Counted from the first letter of the stretch, positions 9,296 through 18,841 are shown. The stretch is 58,615 nt of DNA from Methylomonas aurea (GCF_024505045.1 NZ_JANIBM010000016.1:1-58615); one strand, 5' to 3'. Translations and numbers: made by a program. Notes: generated by a model not told the origin, from the sequence alone.

Positions 9296-11143
9296 TTAAA
9301 TGGAAACTCTGCCGTCGCGGCGGTCGCCGCCGTAAAACCAGTTCACCAGCATGCGGGTGCCGGTTACTGCGGTAAATACCGAAGTGGCGATGCCTATCAT
9401 CAGCACCAGCGCAAAACCTTTCACCGGACCGGTACCGAAACCGAACAGCAGCACAGCAACGATGAAATGGGTGACGTTGGAGTCGAGAATCGTGGCGAAA
9501 GCTTTTTCGTAACCGGTGAAGATACTGGCTTGCAAGCTCAAACCGTTACGCAGTTCCTCCCGAATCCGTTCGTTGATCAAGACGTTGGCGTCTACGGCCA
9601 TGCCGACCGTCAACACGATGCCGGCCATGCCGGGCAAGGTCAGCGTTGCTTGCAGCACCGACATGATCGCAATCAGCAGCACCACGTTGAAAAACAGTGC
9701 GAAGTTGGCGATCAAACCAAATGCGCGGTAGTAACCAATCATGAAAAACACCACCAGGAAGAAGCCGGCGGTGATCGACATCATACCTTGGTCGATGTTT
9801 TCCTGGCCCAGGCTTGGACCCACGGTACGTTCTTCGACGATTTCCACCGGAGCCGCCAGCGCGCCGGCTCTGAGCAGCAGCGCCAAGGTGCGGGCTTCTT
9901 CGGGGCTATCCAGGCCGGTGGTCTGGAAGCGTTTGCTGAAGCTGTCGCGGATGGTAGCGACGCTGATGACCTTTTCGACTTTTTCCTTGTGCTGGACCTT
10001 TTCGCCGTTGACTAGACGGGTTTCGGATTTATATTCAATGAAGACTACGGCCATCGGCTTGCCGATATTTTCCTGGGTCATCTTGCCCATTTTCTTCGCG
10101 CCGGCGCCGTCCAAGGTAATGAACACCGCTGCCTGGCCATCCTGGTCCAGACCCGACGAAGCGTCGGTGATCTGGTCGCCGGTGACGATTACAGCGCGTT
10201 TTAATAACACCGGATTGCCGTTCTTGTCTTTATAGAGGCGACTTCCCGCAGGCTCGTGTCCGCTCAAAGCCGATTGCACGTCATGTTCGACGTCGACTAA
10301 ACGGTATTCCAGCGTCGCCGTAGTGCCCAGCAGCTCTTTGGCGCGGGTGGTGTCTTGCACGCCGGGCAACTGTACGACGATGCGGCTGTCGCCCTGTTGC
10401 TGAATGATCGGTTCAGCTACACCCAGTTCATTGACTCGGTTACGCAGCGTCGTGATGTTTTGGCCCAACGCCGATTTCTTGATCTCGCGCAGGTCGCGTT
10501 CCGGAATGGACAGGGTGAATTCGTTGGGTCCGCTTTCTGCCAATGCCAGATTGCGGAAATCCTTGTTCAACACCGCGGCCGCAGCAACCCTCGATTCTTC
10601 GTTGGGCAGTACGACTTTGATGCCTTGGTCTTCTTTGGTTACCGACTGGTAACGAACCTTGGCGTCGCGGAATGCGGTACGGATGTCGTTGGTGTAACGT
10701 TCTTCCGCTTGCTTCAGTGCGCTGTCCATGTCTACTTCCAGCAGGAAATGCACGCCGCCGCGCAAGTCCAGGCCCAGATGCATCGGGTTTGCACCCAGGG
10801 TTCGCAGCCATTCCGGCGTAGCCGGAGCCAGATTCAGCGCCACGGTGGCTTTTTCGGCCAATTGGTTACGCAACAGATCGGCCGCTTTCATTTGCTCGTC
10901 GGTGTTATTAAACCGGGCCAGGATTTTGCCGTTCTCGAATTCGAACGCTTTAAGCGTGAAACCCGCGTTTTTGATGGTCGCGGCAACTTCGTCGGCCTGG
11001 TTCTGCTGCAACGGCGCCGAAGTGGACGAGGCCAGTTGCACTGCCGGGTCGTTACCGTAAATGTTGGGTAACGCGTAAATCGTGCCGATCAGCAAAATGA
11101 TCAGCACCAGAGTGTTTTTCCAGACAGGGAAATGATTTTGCAT
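9296..11143 (-). CDS. secD: protein translocase subunit SecD
   Basis: The 615-residue inner-membrane protein has one N-terminal helix (about 10-27), a large periplasmic region containing the signature GLDLRGGVHFLLEVD, and a C-terminal block of five membrane helices. SecDF uses the proton gradient to pull secreted proteins through SecYEG from the periplasmic side. It follows yajC by 76 bases, as usual. The normal partner secF is not downstream: the next gene is ndk after a hairpin. The protein is the same length as E. coli SecD, so it is not a SecDF fusion. Confidence 0.97.
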   Translation of the reverse strand: MQNHFPVWKNTLVLIILLIGTIYALPNIYGNDPAVQLASSTSAPLQQNQADEVAATIKNAGFTLKAFEFENGKILARFNNTDEQMKAADLLRNQLAEKATVALNLAPATPEWLRTLGANPMHLGLDLRGGVHFLLEVDMDSALKQAEERYTNDIRTAFRDAKVRYQSVTKEDQGIKVVLPNEESRVAAAAVLNKDFRNLALAESGPNEFTLSIPERDLREIKKSALGQNITTLRNRVNELGVAEPIIQQQGDSRIVVQLPGVQDTTRAKELLGTTATLEYRLVDVEHDVQSALSGHEPAGSRLYKDKNGNPVLLKRAVIVTGDQITDASSGLDQDGQAAVFITLDGAGAKKMGKMTQENIGKPMAVVFIEYKSETRLVNGEKVQHKEKVEKVISVATIRDSFSKRFQTTGLDSPEEARTLALLLRAGALAAPVEIVEERTVGPSLGQENIDQGMMSITAGFFLVVFFMIGYYRAFGLIANFALFFNVVLLIAIMSVLQATLTLPGMAGIVLTVGMAVDANVLINERIREELRNGLSLQASIFTGYEKAFATILDSNVTHFIVAVLLFGFGTGPVKGFALVLMIGIATSVFTAVTGTRMLVNWFYGGDRRDGRVSI

Positions 11144-11219
11144 GGTTATTCCGTTAAAGCAGTAACAGCCGGACTGTTGCGGGTAAAAGCGGGAAGTAAA
11201 CGGGTTACGACGGTCGGGT

Positions 11220-11564
11220 TTAGGATTTTTTGTTGTTCAAGGTTTTGTAAGTGCCTTTTGGCATCATGCTGGCGATGGCGTGGCGTTGTACTTGAATAAA
11301 GCTGTTGTCGGAGACTTCCAATTTGACGAAGTTATCGTCCAGATCCGCGACTTTGCCGAGTATGCCGCCGCTGGTGACCACTTCAGCGCCTTTGGTCAGT
11401 GCCGCAAGCATTTGTTTCTGCTCTTTATTACGTTTCGCTTGGGGACGAATAAACAGAAAATAGAAAAATATCAGAATGCCTAGCGGAAACAGCATGCCCT
11501 CGAAGCCCGGTTGTTGAACGGCAGGCGCAGTCTGAGCCATTGCGTCGGAAATCAAAAAACTCAT
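11220..11564 (-). CDS. yajC: preprotein translocase accessory protein YajC
   Basis: This 114-residue membrane protein has one transmembrane segment containing the family signature LFPLGILIFFYFLFIRPQ, followed by a basic KRNKEQKQML stretch and a small cytoplasmic domain (VVTSGGILGKV). YajC associates with SecDF. The start is supported by GAGG about 7 bases upstream. The usual upstream neighbours tgt/queA are absent; psd occupies that side. Confidence 0.95.
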   Translation of the reverse strand: MSFLISDAMAQTAPAVQQPGFEGMLFPLGILIFFYFLFIRPQAKRNKEQKQMLAALTKGAEVVTSGGILGKVADLDDNFVKLEVSDNSFIQVQRHAIASMMPKGTYKTLNNKKS

Positions 11565-11678
11565 ATTAATCCTCGTGTTGTTGTCGTTGTTTTAATGGTC
11601 CGGCTCGGCGGACAAGCGGCCATTATGCCACATTAGGCCGGCTAAACGCATGCCGGCGGGCAATTGCGAACCTGCGGC

Positions 11679-12539
11679 TTATTTCAAAACGCGGCCGATA
11701 GCTTCACCGAGCTTGACTGCGCAGCCGGCCTGTAACTCGCCGTTCCAAGCGGTAAAGTCTTTGCCGAATAAGACGATGATGGTCGATCCCATATTGAAGC
11801 GGCCCATTTCGGCGCCTTTTTCCAGCAGCGGCGGGTTGTCCGGATACTGCCAAGTCCGCGGTGCGCTGATCGACGGCGGCGTCACCACGCCGTGCCATAC
11901 CGTTTCGATGCTGGATACGAAAATTGCTCCGACCAATACCAACGCCATTGGTCCGGCCTCAGTCTCGAACAGGCAGGCCACGCGTTCGTTGCGGGCGAAT
12001 AAATTGGGTACGGTCTCGACCGTGGTGTTATTGACGCTGAACAGGCGGCCGGGTATGTGCACCATTTCCGTTAGCGTTCCGCTCAACGGCATGTGCAGGC
12101 GATGGTAATCCTTGGGCGACAGGTAGATGGTGGCGAAACTGCCGTTTTCGAAGGCGGCGGCCCGCTCCGCGTCGCCGCCGAGCAATTCCAGGGCCGAATA
12201 CTCGTGGCCTTTGGCTTGAAAGATACGGCCGCCGTTAATCGAGCCGGCCTGGCTGATTACGCCGTCGGCCGGGCAGGCTATTGCATCCGCCGCGGCCGTG
12301 ATCGGCCGGGCGCCGTCTTTCAATTCGCGAGTGAAAAATTCATTGAAGTTGGCATAGTGCTCGAGGTCTTGATACTTGGCCTCTTCCAGGTTGACGCCGT
12401 ATACCCGGCTGATGGTTCGAATGAACAGGTTTTTCCAGGTCTTGTTCCGACAATGGGTCAAAGTGGCCATCCAGCCCGACAACATGTGGTGGGGCAGGGC
12501 GTATTGGGGCAGGACGGTGCAAATCTGTTTTAAGCTCAT
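11679..12539 (-). CDS. psd: phosphatidylserine decarboxylase proenzyme Psd
   Basis: The 286-residue inner-membrane enzyme converts phosphatidylserine to phosphatidylethanolamine. It is made as a proenzyme that cuts itself between Gly251 and Ser252 in the motif MGSTIIVLF to form the pyruvoyl cofactor; the more common motif is LGST. Conserved segments such as CPADGVI and the histidine motif KDYHRLHMP are present. Its ATG overlaps the stop of the FlhB-like gene by 4 bases (ATGA), implying translational coupling within queF-flhB-like-psd. Confidence 0.97.
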   Translation of the reverse strand: MSLKQICTVLPQYALPHHMLSGWMATLTHCRNKTWKNLFIRTISRVYGVNLEEAKYQDLEHYANFNEFFTRELKDGARPITAAADAIACPADGVISQAGSINGGRIFQAKGHEYSALELLGGDAERAAAFENGSFATIYLSPKDYHRLHMPLSGTLTEMVHIPGRLFSVNNTTVETVPNLFARNERVACLFETEAGPMALVLVGAIFVSSIETVWHGVVTPPSISAPRTWQYPDNPPLLEKGAEMGRFNMGSTIIVLFGKDFTAWNGELQAGCAVKLGEAIGRVLK

Positions 12540-12820
12540 GGTTCGGGATCGGGTGTTTTGCCGCTAAGGAAGTAAGCGAAGGCGATGACTTCGGCAACGG
12601 CGACGTAAAGTTGTTGGGGAATTTCCTCGCCCAGCGGAATCTGTGCCAATATCCGCGCCAATTCCGGCTGGTTTTGCAACGGGACGCCGTGTTTTTCGGC
12701 GATAGCCAATATTTGCTGAGCGGTAAAGCCTTCGCCTTTGGCGGTGACTTTGGGCGCGTTTTTGCCGTCGTACTTGAGCGCGACGGCAATGTCGGCGTTA
12801 TAAAAGGTTCTGCCGCTCAC
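12536..12820 (-). CDS. stand-alone FlhB C-terminal-like protein (FlhX/YlqH type)
   Basis: I set the start at GTG 12820, just after the queF stop, giving 94 residues; further upstream the same frame only runs antiphase through queF. The product matches the cytoplasmic C-terminal domain of the flagellar export switch FlhB: IAVALKYDG, AKGEGFTAQQILAIAEKHGVP, LARILAQIPLGEEIPQQLY and AVAEVIAFAY. The self-cleavage motif NPTH of FlhB is replaced by NADI, so the piece corresponds to the released half and cannot self-cleave. Similar orphan proteins exist in other bacteria and can partly substitute for the FlhB C-domain. No flagellar gene is nearby. The start has only a weak ribosome-binding site. Confidence 0.85.
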   Translation of the reverse strand: MSGRTFYNADIAVALKYDGKNAPKVTAKGEGFTAQQILAIAEKHGVPLQNQPELARILAQIPLGEEIPQQLYVAVAEVIAFAYFLSGKTPDPEP

Positions 12821-12825
12821 GGAGT

Positions 12826-13215
12826 CTAAGGCAGCTTTACTGGTGCCGGTGCTTGCCAATTCGGGTTGCGGTGCTCGGCGATCACTGTGGTGTAAATACC
12901 GCCGCGTACGTTGAATTCGGCACGCAGGCGCATGAAATTGGGCGAAATCGCCGCGACGATATGATCGAGAATTTCGTTGGTGACCGCTTCGTGAAACGCA
13001 CCGCGTTCGCGGAAGGTCCACATGTAAAGTTTCAGGGACTTCAACTCCACGCAGAGCCGATCCGGTACGTATTCTATGGCCAGTTTGGCGAAATCCGGCT
13101 GGCCGGTCATCGGGCACAGGCAGGTGAATTCCGGGATGTCGATACGGATCGTGAAATCACGGGCCGGACGCGGGTTTTCGAAAGTGGTCAAATCTGAGCT
13201 GGGTTGGGTGGTCAT
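12826..13215 (-). CDS. queF: NADPH-dependent 7-cyano-7-deazaguanine reductase QueF
   Basis: This 129-residue unimodular QueF reduces preQ0 to preQ1 in queuosine tRNA modification. The active-site cysteine is C34 and the acid D41, in [13 protein letters not shown]. The NADPH/substrate motif [21 protein letters not shown] follows. The start at ATG 13215 gives the family length; a longer frame starts at 13254. It heads a short minus-strand operon with the FlhB-like gene (5-base gap) and psd. The GTP-cyclohydrolase-like fold sometimes causes misannotation as FolE, but the SLK(L)Y motif settles it as QueF. Confidence 0.95.
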   Translation of the reverse strand: MTTQPSSDLTTFENPRPARDFTIRIDIPEFTCLCPMTGQPDFAKLAIEYVPDRLCVELKSLKLYMWTFRERGAFHEAVTNEILDHIVAAISPNFMRLRAEFNVRGGIYTTVIAEHRNPNWQAPAPVKLP

Positions 13216-13494
13216 CGTATTTTTACTCGGGTAATGAAAATTTGCCGCGAACAATCTGCCGCAAAGGCGAAATTTTACCAGCTTAAGAGTCGGGAATATT
13301 AATCTTTTGACTCAGCCTGCCGACTGAGTTCGCAGGGCCGATACGCGAGCGTGTTTGGTTTGCTGCGATACCGGTTCGCGTCGGAAAATCCGAAACAAAT
13401 AGTGAGCAAAGTCTTGGGCTTGGGTTAAAATTCGAAGTGTAGAGCTCTCGGCTCGACGTTGTTTGATCGAAAAATTCAACCATTGGAGGCGACC

Positions 13495-13848
13495 ATGGAG
13501 ATCAACCCCAGCCATTCCCAACAAAACGTTGCCTTGAATCAAGTGGCGGGTTCGCGTAGAACCGCTCCCGAAGAACTTGCCGAACGGCCTAAACCGACTG
13601 AACAAGAGGGCGCGACGCCCAAAAATCAAGCCGTGTCGGGCGACACTCTTGTGCTATCGGAAGAGTCATTGAAGCGATCGCAAGCCGCGGTTGCGCAGCC
13701 TAACGGCAACAGTCCGCAAATTGCCAATCGGGAGCAAGCTCAGCAGGTATTAGGCGAACTGATTTCCGGAGTTAATCGGCAGCCGGGACTAGCAATAGCT
13801 GCCCAAGGCAACACTTCTGCAGACCGCGTGCGTACGTTGTTAAACTGA
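13495..13848 (+). CDS. hypothetical small hydrophilic protein
   Basis: I do not recognise this 117-residue protein. ATG 13495 is preceded by a strong GGAGG ribosome-binding site with good spacing, so the gene is probably real. The sequence is Gln/Glu/Ala-rich, with no signal peptide or membrane segment, and looks disordered in the first half. The segment GDTLVLSEESLKRSQAA resembles the short helical elements seen in FlgM-like or flagellar-associated small proteins, but the similarity is too thin for a call. It stands alone, with a strong hairpin right after the stop, opposite a diguanylate cyclase gene. Confidence 0.7.
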   Translation: MEINPSHSQQNVALNQVAGSRRTAPEELAERPKPTEQEGATPKNQAVSGDTLVLSEESLKRSQAAVAQPNGNSPQIANREQAQQVLGELISGVNRQPGLAIAAQGNTSADRVRTLLN

Positions 13849-13860
13849 TTCCCTTGTTGG

Positions 13861-13889
13861 CGCAACCCGGTATTCGATACCGGGTTGCG
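13861..13889. terminator. strong bidirectional hairpin between convergent genes
   Basis: A perfect 13-base-pair stem (CGCAACCCGGTAT with its complement) encloses a three-base TCG loop, starting 12 bases after the stop of the small gene and 44 bases from the end of the facing GGDEF gene. T-rich sequence follows weakly on the plus side (GTTGTTT). The symmetry suits termination from both directions. Confidence 0.75.
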
Positions 13890-13933
13890 CGAGTTGTTTG
13901 GGGGATAGCCGGTCGGCTGGGCTGTTGCAGATG

Positions 13934-15118
13934 CTACTCGCCCAGTTCGTGTAGCGAAATGTCCGAAAAATTGGCTACCCGATTGCGTCCCGCCTGTTTT
14001 GCCCTATACAAAGCGGCGTCGGCAGCCTGTAGCAGCGCCGAAAAATTCAAACCGATACTGTCCGAGCCGGCGATGCCGATGCTGATCGTGCTGGTTATGG
14101 TTTGGCCTTGCCAATGGGTCGGCCGCGAGGCTTGCATCTGGCGCAGCCTTTCTGCCAGATGGGCGGCTTCTTTTTCGTTGGTGCAGGGCAGAATCAGGCA
14201 AAACTCTTCGCCGCCGTAGCGCGCCAGATAATCCTCGCCGCGAATCTGACTCTTGGCGTTTGCTATCAGTTGTTTCAATACTTGGTCTCCGGCTTGGTGA
14301 CCGTGGGCGTCGTTGATAGTTTTAAAGTAGTCAACGTCCAACATTAGTACGGCCAGGGCCTCTTTGCGCCGCGCGCTTCTCGCCAGCAGTCGCTGGCATT
14401 CCAGGTCCAGGCTGCGCCGGTTCCAGGCGCCGGTCAGGGCGTCGATTGCCGCCAAGTTTTCCAGTTCGGCTGCCATCCGGTAGTTCACCATCAAGACAAA
14501 GCCGAAGCTCAAGAAAAGCTGGATGATGCTGCCGGCAAAAAACATCAGCGGATTGAGCGGCATCGGATTGAACAGGCCGTAATCCGCAGCCGGCGCGAAA
14601 AATATCGATACTGCTCTGGCGACATAAACCAACCCCAGCACGGCGAAAGATGCACCCGTCAGCCAGTGCGCGGTTCTCTGGTAGGATGCCAGCGGAATCA
14701 GCAACGAGCGGGCGCAGGCGAAATTGATGACGGCAAAGATCAAGGAATTGGCAGTGGCGCGCCATTGCGTATTGGGTTCGAACAGCGTAAACCAAGTGCT
14801 GACGCCAATCACCAAACCGACCGCCAGCATTAGCCAGTGGCACCGGCAGGGCCGGTTTTTGAACGCTTGAATTCCCAAGAACTGCAAAGCGGAGCCGGCC
14901 GCCAGAAATGTTGCGCCGGCAACGATATTCCAACCCGGCTGCGGCGTTAACGCCGGATACGCCAGGCCTGCGCCGAAGCTGATAAACAGGCTGGCCATCG
15001 ACCAGTGGCGGAGTCCCTTAATGCCGCGGGCGTGCAGACTGGCGACCAACAGCAGGATCGAAAGTAAAAAGCTGAGCACGGCAATCATTACCATCATCGT
15101 GCGCAGGTCGAGGTTCAT
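13934..15118 (-). CDS. membrane diguanylate cyclase (GGDEF)
   Basis: The 394-residue protein has about seven hydrophobic segments over residues 8-210, then a GGDEF domain. The active-site motif is GGEEF at 302-306. The inhibitory I-site RxxD is present as RGED at 293-296, exactly five residues before it. It should make cyclic di-GMP from GTP and be feedback-inhibited by product. The sensor part is a multi-helix membrane module with no obvious periplasmic domain, so its signal is unknown. It is monocistronic and divergent from smc, with 222 bases between starts. Confidence 0.92.
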   Translation of the reverse strand: MNLDLRTMMVMIAVLSFLLSILLLVASLHARGIKGLRHWSMASLFISFGAGLAYPALTPQPGWNIVAGATFLAAGSALQFLGIQAFKNRPCRCHWLMLAVGLVIGVSTWFTLFEPNTQWRATANSLIFAVINFACARSLLIPLASYQRTAHWLTGASFAVLGLVYVARAVSIFFAPAADYGLFNPMPLNPLMFFAGSIIQLFLSFGFVLMVNYRMAAELENLAAIDALTGAWNRRSLDLECQRLLARSARRKEALAVLMLDVDYFKTINDAHGHQAGDQVLKQLIANAKSQIRGEDYLARYGGEEFCLILPCTNEKEAAHLAERLRQMQASRPTHWQGQTITSTISIGIAGSDSIGLNFSALLQAADAALYRAKQAGRNRVANFSDISLHELGE

Positions 15119-15340
15119 CGAATCAATCCATTTTTGGCCGGTTAGTAATGCTTCGGCAGCAACGTTTTAGGGGCGGCGGAAGGATAGTCGAAATTTTCGC
15201 ACGTGAAGCGGTAAATTCCATAGCCCGATTTGCATTCAGCGCGTAAGCTTCGGCCAGCAACCTAAAATCCATTCCAATCCCCGTCCCATTTCGGGGATAA
15301 TGCGCCGTTTTGTAGTCGGTCTTGAACGCGCCAACCAGTC

Positions 15341-18300
15341 ATGAAGCTGGAGAAAATCAAACTTTCTGGATTCAAATCCTTCGTCGATCCCACCACGATT
15401 CCGATCAACGGCAATCTGACCGCGATCGTCGGCCCCAACGGTTGCGGCAAGTCCAATATCATCGATGCAGTGCGCTGGGTGATGGGCGAGAGCTCGGCCA
15501 AGCACTTGCGCGGCGGCAATATGGCCGACGTGATTTTCAATGGTTCGTCCGGCCGCAAACCGGTCAGCGTGGCCTCGGTGGAGTTGGTATTCGACAACAG
15601 CGAAGGCAAGGCCGGCGGCGAATACGCCAAATATGCGACGATTTCGATCAAACGCCAAGTCAGCCGCGACGGCCAGTCGCTATTCATGCTCAATGGTTCC
15701 AAGTGCCGACGCAAAGACATCACCGATTTGTTTTTGGGGACCGGCCTGGGCTCGCGCAGCTACGCGATTATCGAGCAGGGCACGATTTCGCGGATGGTGG
15801 AAGCCAAGCCGGAAGATCTGCGGGTCCACATCGAAGAAGCAGCTGGGGTATCCAAATACAAGGAACGCCGTTCGGAAACCGAAACCCGCATGCGTCACAC
15901 CCGGGAAAATCTGGAACGCTTGAACGATCTGCGCGACGAGGTGGAAAAGCAGATCAAAAACCTGGCTCGGCAAGCGGAAAAGGCCGAAAAATACACCGAA
16001 CTGAAAAAACAGGAACGCCGGTTCAAGCAGGAATTGCTGGCGATGCGCTGGCGTAATTTTCAACGTTCCGCGCAACAACTCGAAGCCAAGTTGCAAAGTG
16101 TCGCTGAAGAACACAATCGTTTGTTTGTGTTGTTGCGCGATACCGAGAAGGCGATGGAGTTGAAGCGTAGCGAACAAAGAGCTCAGCAGCAGCATCTGGA
16201 CTCGACCCAAGCTGAATATACCACGCTGGTGGCCGAGGTCAGCCGTCTTGAGCAAACCATCAAGCACAATCAGAAGAGCCACGAAGAGACCTTGATCGAG
16301 ATCGAGCGCTTGAAGCAACAAGCCGAGCAAGCCCAGGCCGAATGCGAGGAGGATAGGCAGCAACTCGAGGAGATCCGGCAGACGTTATTGGAGGCCGAAG
16401 AAACCATGGTGGTGGCCAAGGAGCGCGAGGAGGATTTGTTGGGTATCCAACAGGACGCGCATCTGCAAAAACAGCAATGGCAGCAGCAATGGGAGGCTTT
16501 TCTGGCCGAAAACGCCGGTTACCGGGAGCAAGTCGAAGTGCAGCGCACCAAGCTGGTTCAGTTGGAAAATCAGAGCCGGCAGTTGCAGACAAGGCTCGAT
16601 AAATTGCACAGCGAACGCCACGGTTTGGCCGATACCCAGTTGCAATTGGAATTGGAAACTTTGGATAGCAGCATCGAACTGATCGAGGCTGAGCGCCGGC
16701 AGTTGCAGCAGGAGTTGGACGCGTTACTGCAACGTATCGGTCAGTTGCGGCCGGAAATCAAGCAGATTCAGGAACGGTTGCACGCCGATCGCGCCGAACT
16801 GCAAAAGGTCAACGGCAAGATCAGTTCGCTGGAATTGTTGCAACAACATGCGATGGGCAAGGATAAGAAAGAGCTCGGTGCTTGGCTGGAGCAAATGGGT
16901 TTGGAACAGCAACCGCGCCTGGCGGAATTCCTGGAAGCCGACGAAGGCTGGGAAACGGCGGTCGAAACCGTGTTGGGCAGTTATCTGGAAGCGATCTGTA
17001 TCGAGAGTGCCGATGCAATTTTGGCCGAGCTGCAAGAGCTGAACAAGCAGTCGCTGGTCGTGTTCGAGACCCATCCGGCGGCCGCAGTTGCATCGAACGG
17101 TGCGGATACTCTGGCCGGCAAGGTTCGCAGCCGGTGGCGTCTGGACAGTTTATTGAGTGGAATTTATTGCGCCGAATCCATGCGGCAGGCGCGGCAACTG
17201 CCGCTACAGGCGCACGAGTCGGTGGTGCTGCCGGACGGCACTTGGCTGGGCCGCGACTGGATCAAGGTCAGCCGCGGCAGCGATAGCAAGGCCGGCGTGT
17301 TGCATAGGGAAAAAGAATTACGCGAGTTGAAATTGCGTCAGGGCGAACTGCAAATGGCAATCGCCGAACAAGAACAGCAATTGGAGCATTGCGAACACGA
17401 CTTGAAGGTCGCGGAAGGCCATCGCGAGCAATATCAGCAGAAAGAAAAATTGTTGAGTGCCGAGTTTTCGGCAAAAAGCGCCGAATACAGCGCCCAGGCC
17501 GCGCGTTTCGAACAACAAAAGCGTCGTCTGGAACAGTTGGACCATGAAGTCGAGGAGATCGGCCAGCATTTAGCCGAGGTGGTCGAGAGCATCTCGGAAG
17601 CGGAATTGGCCAAACAGGACGCTGAACAAGCTTTGGGCGATTTGGGCGACCGTAAGACCGAGTTGGAGCGACTCAGTCAGGAATTGCAGGCTAGGCAGCA
17701 GAACACCGACGCTTCGGTCGATGAAGCTCGCCGGCATTTGCATCGTTTGCATGCCCAGATCGAGTCGTTGAAATCGTCGGAGATTCTGACCGCCAAGCAG
17801 ATCGAGCGCCTGCAAGTGCAACACCAGCAAGCGGCCGACCGCATCGTCGAGTTGGAAAACAAATTGCAATATGCGTTGGCGCCGTTGGACGAGGAGCGTA
17901 TGCAGTTGGAAGAGTTGTTGGAAAAAAAACAACAATTCGAGGACGGCCTGCGCGCCGAGCGCCAAGCGCAACAGGCTAGCGAACAATCCGTCAGCCAGTT
18001 GGCCGAACAATATTCGCAAACTCAGCGCGCGTTGGAGAAGCAAAAGGAAGCTTTGGACCAAATTCGTTTCGAACAGCAGGACAGTAAAGTTAGGCAACAA
18101 ACCGTGGCCGAACAATTGGCTGAAGTGGATGCCGATCCGGAGGTGATACTGGCCAACTTGCGCGAGGGCGCCAGCGAGAGTCAATGGAAGAGCGAGGTCG
18201 ACGATCTGGCCGAACAAATCGAACGCTTGGGCTCGATCAACTTGACGGCGATCGAGGAATACAAAACCCAGTCGGAGCGGATGAAGTTCCTGAATGAGCA

Positions 18301-18841
18301 GCACGATGATCTGGTCGACGCGCTGAACACCCTGGATCAAGCGATCAGCAAGATCGACCGCGAGAGTCGGCAACGCTTCAAGGAAACCTTCGACAAGATC
18401 AATAACGGGCTGAAAGAAAAGTTTCCGCGCTTGTTCGGCGGCGGCCAAGCCTATCTGGAATTGACCGAAGACGATTTGCTGGAAGCCGGTGTCAACATCA
18501 TTGCCCGGCCGCCCGGGAAACGGAACAGTTCTATCCATTTGCTGTCCGGCGGCGAAAAAGCGTTGACTGCGGTGGCTTTGGTTTTCTCCATTTTCGAACT
18601 GAATCCGGCGCCGTTTTGCTTGTTGGATGAAGTCGACGCGCCGCTCGATGACGCCAATGTCGTGCGGTTTTCGAAGATGGTGGAAGACATGTCGGCAACC
18701 GTCCAATTTTTGTACATTTCACACAACAAAGTCACAATGGAAATTGCAAAACATCTGGCAGGTGTTACCATGAAGGAGCCTGGGGTATCCCGAATGGTGG
18801 CGGTGGATATTGATGAAGCGGTAAGCATGGCGGAAAACTGA
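15341..18841 (+). CDS. smc: chromosome segregation protein Smc
   Basis: The 1166-residue SMC ATPase has the N-terminal head with Walker A GPNGCGKS (31-38), a long coiled coil (about 170-500) rich in Gln/Glu, a hinge near 510-650, a second coiled coil (about 670-1000), and the C-terminal head with signature LLSGGEKALTAVALVFS and Walker B CLLDEVDAPLDDANV. It is the core of the Smc-ScpAB condensin that organises and segregates the nucleoid. Its presence argues against an enteric-type MukBEF system. It overlaps zipA by one base (TGATG), the usual smc-zipA pairing. Confidence 0.98.
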   Translation: MKLEKIKLSGFKSFVDPTTIPINGNLTAIVGPNGCGKSNIIDAVRWVMGESSAKHLRGGNMADVIFNGSSGRKPVSVASVELVFDNSEGKAGGEYAKYATISIKRQVSRDGQSLFMLNGSKCRRKDITDLFLGTGLGSRSYAIIEQGTISRMVEAKPEDLRVHIEEAAGVSKYKERRSETETRMRHTRENLERLNDLRDEVEKQIKNLARQAEKAEKYTELKKQERRFKQELLAMRWRNFQRSAQQLEAKLQSVAEEHNRLFVLLRDTEKAMELKRSEQRAQQQHLDSTQAEYTTLVAEVSRLEQTIKHNQKSHEETLIEIERLKQQAEQAQAECEEDRQQLEEIRQTLLEAEETMVVAKEREEDLLGIQQDAHLQKQQWQQQWEAFLAENAGYREQVEVQRTKLVQLENQSRQLQTRLDKLHSERHGLADTQLQLELETLDSSIELIEAERRQLQQELDALLQRIGQLRPEIKQIQERLHADRAELQKVNGKISSLELLQQHAMGKDKKELGAWLEQMGLEQQPRLAEFLEADEGWETAVETVLGSYLEAICIESADAILAELQELNKQSLVVFETHPAAAVASNGADTLAGKVRSRWRLDSLLSGIYCAESMRQARQLPLQAHESVVLPDGTWLGRDWIKVSRGSDSKAGVLHREKELRELKLRQGELQMAIAEQEQQLEHCEHDLKVAEGHREQYQQKEKLLSAEFSAKSAEYSAQAARFEQQKRRLEQLDHEVEEIGQHLAEVVESISEAELAKQDAEQALGDLGDRKTELERLSQELQARQQNTDASVDEARRHLHRLHAQIESLKSSEILTAKQIERLQVQHQQAADRIVELENKLQYALAPLDEERMQLEELLEKKQQFEDGLRAERQAQQASEQSVSQLAEQYSQTQRALEKQKEALDQIRFEQQDSKVRQQTVAEQLAEVDADPEVILANLREGASESQWKSEVDDLAEQIERLGSINLTAIEEYKTQSERMKFLNEQHDDLVDALNTLDQAISKIDRESRQRFKETFDKINNGLKEKFPRLFGGGQAYLELTEDDLLEAGVNIIARPPGKRNSSIHLLSGGEKALTAVALVFSIFELNPAPFCLLDEVDAPLDDANVVRFSKMVEDMSATVQFLYISHNKVTMEIAKHLAGVTMKEPGVSRMVAVDIDEAVSMAEN

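Noticed and set aside
12536..13117. A 193-residue open frame from 13117 down to 12536
   Set aside because: Its first 99 codons run out of phase across queF, which is unmistakably real. Only the last 94 codons, from GTG 12820, match the FlhB C-terminal domain, so the shorter gene is annotated.
17570..18706. A 378-residue antisense frame inside smc
   Set aside because: It is antisense to the coiled-coil coding region, is a low-complexity Leu/Gln/Phe-rich translation, and has no ribosome-binding site. It follows from codon bias in smc.
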